Positions 16,631 to 24,635 of a DNA stretch of 64,000 bases are shown here, piece by piece. The position numbers and the translations under genes were made by a program. Source of the DNA: Pontibacter amylolyticus (GTDB lineage: Bacteria > Bacteroidota > Bacteroidia > Cytophagales > Hymenobacteraceae). The stretch is taken from assembly GCF_014638845.1 (NCBI RefSeq), contig NZ_BMFP01000003.1, positions 372,001-436,000 of the forward strand, in the 5' to 3' direction. The notes beneath the pieces are model-generated. The model did no database searches and had not been told where the DNA came from. It saw only the letters and a list, made by a program, of their open reading frames with translations. Position 1 is the stretch's first letter; every line of letters begins with the position of its first letter.

Positions 16631-18289
16631 ATGAAAAACCTATCGGCCAGGCGCACACTTACCGGTGTTGTACTTCTGCTGGGACTCTGCAGCCTGGAGA
16701 CGCAGGCGCAGCAGAAAGCTCCCACCTTTACCCGCCAGGACACCCTGCGGGGTACCATCACCCCCGAGCGGGCCTGGTGGGACCTCACCTACTACCACCT
16801 CGACATCCGTGTGAATCCGGCGGACAGCAGCATTCACGGCAAAAACACCATCCGCTATAAAGTGCAGGAGCCTTACCAGATCATGCAAATCGACCTGCAG
16901 CCTCCTATGCGTATGGAACGGGTGATGCAGAACGGAAAGCAGCTGAATGTGCGGCAGGAAGGCAACGCTTATTTTGTACAGTTGGTGGACGCGCAGCAAA
17001 AGGGCGCTCAAAACGAAGTGGAGGTATACTATGGCGGCAAGCCGCAGGTTAGCGAGAATCCGCCCTGGAGCGGGGGCATCACCTGGAAGCGCGATGAGCG
17101 CGGCAAACCCTTTATCGCCAGCTCCAACCAGGGAGACGGTGCCAGTCTGTGGTGGCCTTGCAAAGACCACATGTACGACGAGCCGGACAGCATGCTGATC
17201 AGTGTGGCCGTGCCCAAGGAACTGACCAATGTGTCGAATGGCAGGCTGCGCGGCATCGATAATAACCCCAATGGCACCCGTACCTTCCACTGGGCTGTCA
17301 CCAACCCGATCAACAACTATGGCGTGAACATCAACATAGGCGACTATGTGCAGTTCGGCGAGAAATACCAGGGCGAGAAAGGGGTGTTGGACTGCGATTA
17401 CTGGGTAATTCGTGATAATCTGGAGAAAGCAAAAGAGCAGTTCAAGGAGGTGCCGCGCACGCTGCAGGCCTTCGAGCACTGGTTCGGGCCCTACCCTTTT
17501 TATGAGGACAGCTACAAACTGGTGGAAGCGCCCTACCTGGGGATGGAACACCAGAGCTCAGTGACCTACGGCAATGGGTACCAGAACGGCTACCGCGGCC
17601 GCGACCTGAGCGGCACCGGGTGGGGACTAAAGTTCGATTTCATCATCATACACGAGTCAGCCCACGAGTGGTTTGCCAACAACATCACCTACAAAGACGT
17701 GGCCGACATGTGGGTACACGAAGGCTTTACCGCCTACTCGGAGTCGCTGTTCCTGGATTACCACTACGGCACGCAGGCAGGAAACGAGTACACCATCGGC
17801 AAACGAGCCAGCATCAAGAACGACCGTCCGCTGATAGGCCACTACAATGTGAACCACGCTGGCTCCGGCGACATGTACAACAAGGGAGCTAACATGCTGC
17901 ACACCCTGCGCCAGATCGTGAACGACGATGAGAAATTCCGCGGCATCCTTCGGGGCTTGAACCGCGACTTTTACCACCAAACGGTGACTACGCAGCAGAT
18001 TGAGAATTACCTGTCAAAGCACACGGGTCGTGACCTGAGCCGCTTCTTCGATCAGTACCTGCGCGACATCCGCATACCTGAATTGGAATACCGGGTGGAG
18101 AAGAAAAAACTCACGTACCGCTGGGCCAATGCCGTGGAAGGATTCGATATGCCGGTGAAGGTATACCTGAACGGCGTCGAAACCTGGCTGGAGCCGACAA
18201 CCAACTGGAAAGAAATCAAGAAAATTAAAGCCGGCACCAAACTGACCATCGACCCGAACTTTTATGTGCAGGATGGGAAAGGAGCCTAG
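16631..18289 (+). CDS. M1-family zinc metallopeptidase (aminopeptidase N-like)
   Basis: Secreted aminopeptidase-type enzyme of about 552 residues. The start at 16631 gives a clear signal peptide (MKNLSARRTLTGVVLLLGLCSLETQAQ); an ATG 15 bp earlier is also possible. The N-terminal beta domain carries YYHLDIRVNPADSSIHG and the ASLWWPCKDH block. The substrate loop GMEHQ replaces the classical GAMEN. The zinc site is HESAHEWF followed 18 residues after the second His by Glu in WVHEGFTAYSES (HExxH-x18-E; positions 346, 350 and 369 counted from the earlier ATG). It lacks the long C-terminal helical domain of PepN, as in many Bacteroidota homologues. Confidence 0.93.
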   Translation: MKNLSARRTLTGVVLLLGLCSLETQAQQKAPTFTRQDTLRGTITPERAWWDLTYYHLDIRVNPADSSIHGKNTIRYKVQEPYQIMQIDLQPPMRMERVMQNGKQLNVRQEGNAYFVQLVDAQQKGAQNEVEVYYGGKPQVSENPPWSGGITWKRDERGKPFIASSNQGDGASLWWPCKDHMYDEPDSMLISVAVPKELTNVSNGRLRGIDNNPNGTRTFHWAVTNPINNYGVNINIGDYVQFGEKYQGEKGVLDCDYWVIRDNLEKAKEQFKEVPRTLQAFEHWFGPYPFYEDSYKLVEAPYLGMEHQSSVTYGNGYQNGYRGRDLSGTGWGLKFDFIIIHESAHEWFANNITYKDVADMWVHEGFTAYSESLFLDYHYGTQAGNEYTIGKRASIKNDRPLIGHYNVNHAGSGDMYNKGANMLHTLRQIVNDDEKFRGILRGLNRDFYHQTVTTQQIENYLSKHTGRDLSRFFDQYLRDIRIPELEYRVEKKKLTYRWANAVEGFDMPVKVYLNGVETWLEPTTNWKEIKKIKAGTKLTIDPNFYVQDGKGA

Positions 18290-18389
18290 AAGTTTGAGAG
18301 TTTAGGAGTTTAGGAGGTTAGGAGGTTAGGAGGTGGAGAGTGAAGAATTGAAGAGTGAAGAATTGAAGAGTTTATCAAAACAATTATAA
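18290..18389 (+). repeat. Low-complexity GAGTTTAGGAGT-type repeat array
   Basis: Immediately after the peptidase stop, purine-rich units repeat: GAGTTTAGGAGTTTAGGAGG, then GTTAGGAGG units, then two copies of GAGTGAAGAATTGAA. A complementary array lies at 18536-18584, so the two could pair across the terminator palindrome. The same unit follows nuoB, nuoCD and nuoH. Confidence 0.75.
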
Positions 18390-18423
18390 AGAAGGCCTGC
18401 CAGGTATACCTGGCAGGCCTTCT
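18390..18423. terminator. 34-bp perfect palindrome centred on AGGTATACCT
   Basis: A perfect inverted repeat with half site AGAAGGCCTGCCAGGTA and no spacer; its centre is the fully palindromic form of the iterated motif. It lies between two converging genes, so it probably acts as a bidirectional terminator hairpin, although there is no long T tract. It could also be a protein-binding or cruciform site. Confidence 0.75.
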
Positions 18424-18535
18424 GAATTTAGTACGACGGCTTTCTAATCTAAAGTCAACGGCTGCATGTCTTGGTCTGACACGAGTAGGGAGCAAAGTCA
18501 AAGTATTTGAAAACATAAATACTGAGGCTACACAA

Positions 18536-18584
18536 ACTCCTCAACTCTCTAACTCTCAAACTCCTTAACTCCTAAACTTACCTC
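18536..18584 (-). repeat. Inverted copy of the GAGTTTAGGAGT-type repeat
   Basis: CTCCTCAACTCTCTAACTCT and CTCCTTAACTCCTAAACT units follow the stop of the minus-strand metalloprotease-like gene, mirroring the array at 18290-18389. In both cases the repeat sits just after a stop codon and reads in the gene's own orientation. Confidence 0.7.
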
Positions 18585-19687
18585 ACTCCCATTGCCTTGA
18601 GCTCTTTGTCGAGCCGCTGGTTCCAGCTGTCCTGTGCCGCTTTGTCGAGGCCGTGGCGGGTCTCGGAATCGTACTGGTCCTGCATCTGGTTCATCTCACG
18701 GAAAGATTCGATGAAGTGGTACTGGATATTGCTGTTGTAATCTGCCAGCGAGAGTTCTTCGGGTTTTATCTTCTGCTTAAAGCGCTCCGACACCAGTTTT
18801 ACGATGTCAAAGTGCCTTTGCTCGTGGTTAAGGCCATAAGGATCTTTCGCATCTTCCTTTACCCAGGATGAGCTTTTGAGCACGTATACCTTCATGTCCA
18901 GATTCAGGTGAATGATGCCGTCGCGTACCTCCGTCTCGCCTTCGTAGGCAAAACTTGGAAACACAGTAGCTGAAAAGCGACTCGTTTTGTTGACATCCGC
19001 CTGAAAGTCATTCCAGTTGAGCGGCCGGTTCGGGTCGTAGAAAACCGTATCCTGGTCGGCAGAGGCAGCATAATCCGTAAAGCTCACTTTTATACCTTTG
19101 GCCAGCCTGGGATTGGTGTTGGCCTCGCGGTCCATCCAGGTATTGAGGTAACGTAAAGCTTCTACAATAGATTGGCGCATGGCGGGCTCTGTCACCTCGT
19201 TTCGTGTGGCTGACCGCTCGTAGCGTCCGCCGCCCTTGTACTGCAGCAGCGGCACCGCCTCCCCTTCCCGCTCCATTTCAAAGGACATGATCAAAGAAAC
19301 ATTCCCTGCTACACGACCAGCTGCCGCAGGTGTTTCCTTTACCTGCAATTCCTTCAGCCGGATGATAATGGGTCGTAGTGATTTGTCTGCAGGCAGGCTT
19401 TTTTGGATGAACGTGCGCAGCGCAACGGGTGCGCCGCCCTGCAGATCAACAGCCTGTACCTTGCCTTGGCCACCCACCGGCAGCAGGTAGACAACTGCTT
19501 TGCGGTCGCTGCGGTCATCTACAATATCGGCTATGTAAAACTCCCGGGGCGTAAACGGCAGCTTCTCGGCTCGCAGCACAAGAGGCTCTACGTTAGTGGC
19601 TATACCTGTCGCCTTTGCGTAAAAGAACACCAGCAACAGCAGCAACCCAGCCATGCCGGTATAAAGTTTTCTGGACATAAAATGCAT
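18578..19687 (-). CDS. DUF922-like putative secreted zinc protease
   Basis: A 369-residue protein with an N-terminal signal or anchor (about 8-28, YTGMAGLLLLLVFFYAKATG). The segment DPNRPLNWNDFQAD (about 218-231), followed about 60 residues later by HEQRH (288-292), is the layout of DUF922-type putative metalloproteases, with HExxH as the likely zinc site. The N-terminal 190 residues match no family I recognise. A basic/acidic helical tail closes the protein. Activity is inferred from the motif only. Confidence 0.7.
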   Translation of the reverse strand: MHFMSRKLYTGMAGLLLLLVFFYAKATGIATNVEPLVLRAEKLPFTPREFYIADIVDDRSDRKAVVYLLPVGGQGKVQAVDLQGGAPVALRTFIQKSLPADKSLRPIIIRLKELQVKETPAAAGRVAGNVSLIMSFEMEREGEAVPLLQYKGGGRYERSATRNEVTEPAMRQSIVEALRYLNTWMDREANTNPRLAKGIKVSFTDYAASADQDTVFYDPNRPLNWNDFQADVNKTSRFSATVFPSFAYEGETEVRDGIIHLNLDMKVYVLKSSSWVKEDAKDPYGLNHEQRHFDIVKLVSERFKQKIKPEELSLADYNSNIQYHFIESFREMNQMQDQYDSETRHGLDKAAQDSWNQRLDKELKAMGVR

Positions 19688-19872
19688 GATCTGAAAAAAG
19701 GCTTTTTTTCTGAGGCTATACCTGTAACAGAAGCCAGGACCGCTTTCGTTCAGTCAGTTTGGTAGGGCTTTATCGTATAAAACCAGATGCAGTATTAAAC
19801 TATTTTTTTGCAATCCAGTCTATTCTTTTGACTATCTTAGCCTAACCAATCAGGTATTCCTTTTATCGCTTT

Positions 19873-20394
19873 ATGAAAACTTCATTTTATTTCCGTCATA
19901 TACTACTAACTATCCTGGTGCTGGCTCCCTTGCTGACAATGGCGCAGAACGGCAACAGGAATAACCGCCCGAGCCCGCCGGCCACCGCCTCTGGCAAGAT
20001 CGGCGATGCCCTAGTAACCATCGAATACAGCAGTCCGGCCGTCAAAAACCGCAGGATCTGGGGAGAACTGGTCCCTTACGGAAAAGTTTGGCGCGCCGGG
20101 GCCAACGAGGCCACTACGATCGAGTTCAGCCAGGATGTGCAGATCGAGGGAAGACACCTGGCCAAAGGCAAGTACAGCCTCTATACCATCCCCAACGAGA
20201 ACAGCTGGACGGTGATTTTCAACAAAGCTACCGGCCAGTGGGGCACGGAGTACGACGAGCGGCAGGACGCGCTACGGGTAACGGTCAAGCCCCGCAGAGC
20301 TGCTAAAATGCACGAGCGACTGGCCTATGTGGTCGGTAAAAACGGCATCCTGATGCGATGGGAAAACCTGGAGTTGCCCGTTAAGATAAAGTAA
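19873..20394 (+). CDS. DUF2911 secreted protein
   Basis: A 173-residue exported protein with a signal peptide ending near LLTMAQ. The rest is a DUF2911 domain, with the hallmark sequence IEYSSPAVKNRRIWGELVPYG, then GKVWRAGANEATTIEF and KGKYSLYTIPNE. The family is widespread in Bacteroidota and has no proven function; it is thought to be a beta-sandwich. It is followed 10 bp later by a terminator that contains the iterated motif. Confidence 0.9.
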   Translation: MKTSFYFRHILLTILVLAPLLTMAQNGNRNNRPSPPATASGKIGDALVTIEYSSPAVKNRRIWGELVPYGKVWRAGANEATTIEFSQDVQIEGRHLAKGKYSLYTIPNENSWTVIFNKATGQWGTEYDERQDALRVTVKPRRAAKMHERLAYVVGKNGILMRWENLELPVKIK

Positions 20395-20404
20395 CCGCAA
20401 TATC

Positions 20405-20439
20405 AAAGCCGCCTATACCTGGTATAGCGCGGCTTTTTT
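20405..20439 (+). terminator. Terminator whose stem is two opposed TATACC motifs
   Basis: AAAGCCGC-CTATACC faces GGTATAG-CGCGGCTTT with one bulged base and a seven-T tail. The inner half of the stem is the iterated motif in inverted orientation, as uptake sequences are in Neisseria and Haemophilus terminators. Confidence 0.85.
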
Positions 20440-20466
20440 ATGTCAAACCCATAACCGCAAGCATCC

Positions 20467-21321
20467 ATGATAAAACTACTGAAGAACACCTCCGCTGCAG
20501 GACTCTCCTTTTTTCTCCTGATGAGCTGCGCCGGCACTGACGCAACTTCTACCAACAATGGAGACCAAACTGTATCATCTGGCAGTAGCGCTGTTGCAAC
20601 AGGCACCGCCGCCAGCACCACTGCTGCTGCTACAGCTACAACTACAGAACATGCCATGCAGCAGGCTACGGAACTGGAAGGCGCCTGGCGCACAACCGAC
20701 GGCCAAGGGAATGAAGTGGTGATGCTGGTACAAGACGGCTTCATGACGTTTGCCCGGTTCAACCAGCAAAACAAGCAGTTTCTGGGCACAACCGGTGGCA
20801 CCTATACCTTATCCAACGGAAGGTTTGAATTCAAATACGAATTCAACACCATAGATTCGACCCAAGTAGGCACGAGCACTTCGGCGAACTACAGACTCAA
20901 AAAAGATCAGTGGATTTTGAGCAGGGACGGCTTGACAGACACCTGGAACCGCATCAACGAAAGCAACAGCAACTCGCCGCTGGCGGGCACCTGGCGCATT
21001 ACGGGCCGCGAGCGCGACGGCCAGATGAACACTATGCGCCCCGGCCCGCGCAAGACATTGAAGGTGCTCTCCGGCACCCGCTTCCAGTGGATCGCCTTCA
21101 ACTCTGAAACAGGTCAGTTCTCCGGCACAGGCGGAGGCACCTATACCGCCGAAAACGGCAAGTACACCGAAAACATCGAGTTCTTTTCGCGGGACAGCAG
21201 CCGGGTGGGGATGTCGCTTAGCTTTAACTTTGAGGTGAAAGACGGCAACTGGCACCACTCCGGCCAGAGCAGTACGGGTGCTCCGGTGAACGAGATCTGG
21301 TCGCGCATCTCGAAAGATTAA
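20467..21321 (+). CDS. Lipoprotein with two tandem lipocalin-like repeats
   Basis: A 284-residue predicted lipoprotein: lipobox LMSC (Cys21) followed by a Ser/Thr/Ala-rich linker to about residue 65. Two homologous domains follow: LEGAWRTTDGQGNEVVMLVQDGFMTFARFN to DTWNRI, and LAGTWRITGRERDG to NEIWSRI. Both contain F..FN, GGTYT and a closing W-x-R-I, as in the small DUF4488-like beta barrels of this phylum. The repeat pair suggests internal duplication. Ligand and role are unknown. It ends 77 bp before the ATP-cone nuclease start and is probably separate from it. Confidence 0.72.
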   Translation: MIKLLKNTSAAGLSFFLLMSCAGTDATSTNNGDQTVSSGSSAVATGTAASTTAAATATTTEHAMQQATELEGAWRTTDGQGNEVVMLVQDGFMTFARFNQQNKQFLGTTGGTYTLSNGRFEFKYEFNTIDSTQVGTSTSANYRLKKDQWILSRDGLTDTWNRINESNSNSPLAGTWRITGRERDGQMNTMRPGPRKTLKVLSGTRFQWIAFNSETGQFSGTGGGTYTAENGKYTENIEFFSRDSSRVGMSLSFNFEVKDGNWHHSGQSSTGAPVNEIWSRISKD

Positions 21322-21398
21322 TTTCAAAAAGGTATGGCAGGTATAAATTGGATATCTGCCTGGCTTTCCTGAAATTGATTCCTAAACAAGCACCCACC

Positions 21399-22256
21399 AT
21401 GAAGGACACACTAGACCAGCTGGTCGTGACAAAAGCTTCAGGCGAGAAAGTACTTTTCTCTGTAGGCAAACTCCGGCTCTCGCTCCTCAAGTCCGGGGCT
21501 GATGAGGAGCAGGCTGACGAGGTCATCCGCCAACTGGTACCCGAACTCACGCCAGGCATCTCCACCAAAAAGATTTACCGCAAGGCCTTTGCCATCCTGA
21601 AGCGAATTTCCAGCACGGCCGCTGCCCGCTACAGTTTAAAGCAGGGCATCATGGAATTGGGTCCTTCCGGCTTTCCTTTTGAGAAGTTTGTGGCTGAAAT
21701 CCTGCGCGCGCAGGGTTACCTGACAGAGATCGGTGTTTTCATAGACGGCCACTGTGTGCGCCACGAAATAGATGTGCTGGCGGTGAAGGATGGCAGGCGG
21801 GTGATGATCGAATGCAAATACCACAACCTGAAGCGCAACAAATCTGATGTAAAGATCCCGATGTACATCCACTCCCGCTTCAAAGACGTGGAGAAGGTAT
21901 GGCCATCTGAGAATGAGTTTGAAATTCGCTTTCATGAGGTCTGGGTGATGACGAACACCCGCTTCACCGAAGACGCCATCCGCTTTGCGTCCTGCATGCA
22001 AATGAAGCTAATTGGCTGGGATTATCCGCATAAAGGGGGCCTCAAAGACATTGTGGACTCGTACCGACTATACCCGCTCACCACCTTAACCACGCTTACC
22101 AAAGCGGAAAAACAGCGGCTACTGGACCTGAAGATCGTGCTGTGCAGTGAGCTGCTGCACCACGAGGAACTCCTGCACCGGGCTGGTCTGAACGAGGAAC
22201 GGGCCAAACGCGTGATGAAAGAAGTGGAGGACCTTTGCAACGGACGCTATGCCTGA
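21399..22256 (+). CDS. ATP-cone domain fused to Mrr-like restriction endonuclease
   Basis: A protein of about 285 residues. Residues 1-85 form an ATP-cone (VTKASGEKVLFSVGKLRLSL, then GISTKKIYRKAFAILKRIS), a nucleotide-sensing module known from ribonucleotide reductases and NrdR. Residues 90-200 are a PD-(D/E)xK nuclease of the Mrr type: helix FEKFVAEILRAQGY, then EIDVLAV (Asp125) and MIECKYHN (Glu138-x-Lys140). I chose the start at 21399 because the ATP-cone begins there; an ATG at 21348 adds 17 unlikely residues. It overlaps the next gene by 8 bp, so it belongs to a nucleotide-salvage-like operon. A role in nucleotide-sensed DNA or RNA cleavage is inferred. Confidence 0.85.
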   Translation: MKDTLDQLVVTKASGEKVLFSVGKLRLSLLKSGADEEQADEVIRQLVPELTPGISTKKIYRKAFAILKRISSTAAARYSLKQGIMELGPSGFPFEKFVAEILRAQGYLTEIGVFIDGHCVRHEIDVLAVKDGRRVMIECKYHNLKRNKSDVKIPMYIHSRFKDVEKVWPSENEFEIRFHEVWVMTNTRFTEDAIRFASCMQMKLIGWDYPHKGGLKDIVDSYRLYPLTTLTTLTKAEKQRLLDLKIVLCSELLHHEELLHRAGLNEERAKRVMKEVEDLCNGRYA

Positions 22257-23760
22257 CAGCAACTCCAACATACTGCGCCTGCGCCGCCTGGGCATCGACA
22301 CCCATACCGAAAACATCGTTTTCATGCGGGCCGACTGTCAGGTATGTCGGTCTGAGGGCTTCACTGCCAACACGCGGGTATCGGTGAACCATGGATCGCA
22401 CCATATCATCGCAACGCTCAACGTCATCACCTCCGACATCATACAACCCGGGGAAGCCGTGCTTTCCGAGGAGGGATTCCGGCACCTGCATGCCCAGGAA
22501 GGCGACCTGATCACCGTCACCCATTTACGGCCTATCCTTTCGTTCAGCGAGGTACGGGCGAAGATGTTCGGGCGGAAGTTCAACGAAGAGGCCATCCAAC
22601 GGATCATCGCAGACATCACGCAGGGCCTATACTCTAAAATAGAGATCGCTGCTTTTGTCACCGTTTGCTCCGGCGACAACCTGGGGTTGGATGAAGTGAT
22701 CTACCTCACCCGCGCCATGATCGAATCCGGTTCACGCCTGCAGTGGAAAGAAAAAATGGTCGTTGACAAGCATTGCGTGGGCGGACTGCCGGGCAACCGC
22801 ACCACTCCGATTGTGGTACCCATCCTTGCCGCCGCTGGCTTGACTATACCCAAAACCTCTTCCAGAGCCATCACCTCCCCTGCCGGCACAGCCGATGTCA
22901 TCGAAACCATGACGCCGGTTGACCTGACGCTGGAGCAAATAAAGGAAGTCGTCAAGAAAGAGGGCGGCTGCATGGCCTGGGGCGGCGCTGTGAAGCTGAG
23001 TCCGGTGGATGACATTATCATCTCAGTGGAAAAAGCCCTCGACGTGGACAGTGCCGGGCAAATGATTGCCTCCGTCCTCTCCAAAAAAGCAGCAGCGGGT
23101 TCTACGCATACCGTCATCGACATTCCGGTAGGCCAGACAGCCAAGGTGCGGTCCAAGGAAGAGGCCTTCCTGCTGGAATACTACTTCCGGGCGGTAGGGC
23201 TGGCGATCGGGATGGAAGTGGAGGTGCTGATCACGGACGGAACCCAACCTGTGGGTAAAGGTATAGGACCAGCCCTGGAGGCATTGGATGTTTTGTCGGT
23301 GCTGCGCAACGAAGCGGCCGCCCCCACAGACCTGCGTGACCGGGCAGTACAACTGGCTGGTTTGACGCTCGAAGTGGCTGGACTGGCACCTAAGGGGGCA
23401 GGTTTTGAAAAGGCGATGGGGATTTTGCAAAGCGGCGCGGCACTTGAAAAATTCTACCGCATCTGCGCCGCGCAGGGAGGTTTCCAGGAACCTGTGGCCT
23501 CACCTTTACAGCATGAAGTAGTGGCCATGTCAAGCGGCGTGGTGCGCAGCATCGACAACCGGAAACTCGCCAAAGTCGCCAAGCTGGCGGGTGCCCCGAA
23601 ATCACCGGGTGCAGGTATACGCTTTCAGGCTCCGCTTGGCAGGTATGTGAAAAAAGGGGAGCTGCTGTTCACGATCTATTCCGAGTCGCAGGGTGAGCTA
23701 AGCTACGCCCTTAATTACCTGCATAGCTCAGGCCATATTGTAGAACTGGTTAGCCCATGA
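22249..23760 (+). CDS. AMP phosphorylase / thymidine phosphorylase-family enzyme
   Basis: A 503-residue nucleoside or nucleotide phosphorylase. It has an N-terminal extension (1-90), then the glycosyltransferase-family 3 core: KFNEEAIQRIIADITQG, VVDKHCVGGLPGNRTTPI and TSPAGTADVIETMTPV, and a C-terminal barrel-sandwich domain (GVVRSIDNRKLAKVAKLAGAP). The extra N-terminal domain and the length match archaeal-type AMP phosphorylases, which convert AMP and phosphate to adenine and ribose 1,5-bisphosphate. Thymidine phosphorylases are shorter, about 440 residues. It overlaps the nuclease gene by 8 bp and the PRPP synthetase gene by 4 bp (ATGA), so all three are translated together. Substrate assignment is by family resemblance. 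Confidence 0.88.
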   Translation: MPDSNSNILRLRRLGIDTHTENIVFMRADCQVCRSEGFTANTRVSVNHGSHHIIATLNVITSDIIQPGEAVLSEEGFRHLHAQEGDLITVTHLRPILSFSEVRAKMFGRKFNEEAIQRIIADITQGLYSKIEIAAFVTVCSGDNLGLDEVIYLTRAMIESGSRLQWKEKMVVDKHCVGGLPGNRTTPIVVPILAAAGLTIPKTSSRAITSPAGTADVIETMTPVDLTLEQIKEVVKKEGGCMAWGGAVKLSPVDDIIISVEKALDVDSAGQMIASVLSKKAAAGSTHTVIDIPVGQTAKVRSKEEAFLLEYYFRAVGLAIGMEVEVLITDGTQPVGKGIGPALEALDVLSVLRNEAAAPTDLRDRAVQLAGLTLEVAGLAPKGAGFEKAMGILQSGAALEKFYRICAAQGGFQEPVASPLQHEVVAMSSGVVRSIDNRKLAKVAKLAGAPKSPGAGIRFQAPLGRYVKKGELLFTIYSESQGELSYALNYLHSSGHIVELVSP

Positions 23761-24635
23761 AAACCCTCGTATTTGCCCTGCCCGGAAACGAAGCCCTTGC
23801 TGCAGCATTAGCAGTGCACTTACAGGCTGAGCGTGGAGAAGCCGTTATACGCCGTTTCCCAGATGGCGAGAGCTACGTGCGCATTCTGTCGGATGTGCAG
23901 GATCAGAAGGTCGTACTGGTCTGCACACTGCACCAGCCGGATCAAAAGCTGCTGCCACTTTACTTCATGGCCAACACCGCGAAAGAATTAGGCGCAGCCG
24001 AAGTTTGCCTGGTAGCCCCCTACCTGGCCTACATGCGGCAGGACAAACAGTTCCATCCCGGCGAAGGCGTGACTTCCCGCTATTTTGCCGACCTGCTTTC
24101 GGGCACCGTAGACAGGCTCTACACCATCGACCCGCACCTGCACCGCTTCCACCACATGAACGAGCTATACGCTATACCTGCACAGGCGCTGCATGCCGCA
24201 CCTATTGTAGCTGCCTGGGTGAAGGCTCACATCGACAAGCCCATTCTGATCGGTCCGGATGAAGAGAGTTTGCAGTGGGTGAGTGAGGTGGCCGGACTGG
24301 CGGATGCGCCCTACCTGGTGCTGAACAAGACACGACTCGGCGACCGTGAAGTGCAGGTGACCCAACCCGAAATGGCCAGTTACCAGCAGCATACGCCCGT
24401 GTTGGTCGACGATATCATCTCCACGGCCAGAACCATGATCGAAACGGTGCAGCACCTGAAACAACTTACGCCACAGGCACCCGTTTGCATTGGCGTGCAC
24501 GCTGTTTTCGCCGAGGGAGCCTATGAGGCCCTGCTTCAGGCAGGCGCTGCCCAGGTCATCACCTGCAACACGATTCCGCACATATCCAATGGCATTCAGG
24601 TCGACGCTTTATTAGCAGAGGCCATCCGGACTTAA
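23757..24635 (+). CDS. Ribose-phosphate pyrophosphokinase (short type)
   Basis: Makes PRPP from ribose 5-phosphate and ATP. At 292 residues it is close to archaeal-type enzymes and shorter than the housekeeping bacterial Prs (about 315). Visible motifs are RRFPDGESYVRI, the ATP-contacting LAYMRQDKQFHPGE, the PYLVLNKTRLG block and the PRPP loop VLVDDIISTARTM. The ATGA overlap with the phosphorylase gene suggests a joint pathway linking AMP phosphorolysis and PRPP formation. Its stop shares TTAA with the stop of the converging PEP synthase gene. It is probably a second, specialised copy beside a housekeeping prs elsewhere (inference). Confidence 0.9.
   Translation: MKTLVFALPGNEALAAALAVHLQAERGEAVIRRFPDGESYVRILSDVQDQKVVLVCTLHQPDQKLLPLYFMANTAKELGAAEVCLVAPYLAYMRQDKQFHPGEGVTSRYFADLLSGTVDRLYTIDPHLHRFHHMNELYAIPAQALHAAPIVAAWVKAHIDKPILIGPDEESLQWVSEVAGLADAPYLVLNKTRLGDREVQVTQPEMASYQQHTPVLVDDIISTARTMIETVQHLKQLTPQAPVCIGVHAVFAEGAYEALLQAGAAQVITCNTIPHISNGIQVDALLAEAIRT

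Noticed and set aside
18290..18389. Purine-rich tandem units considered as a CRISPR array
   Set aside because: Units are adjacent and variable with no regular spacers and no cas genes.
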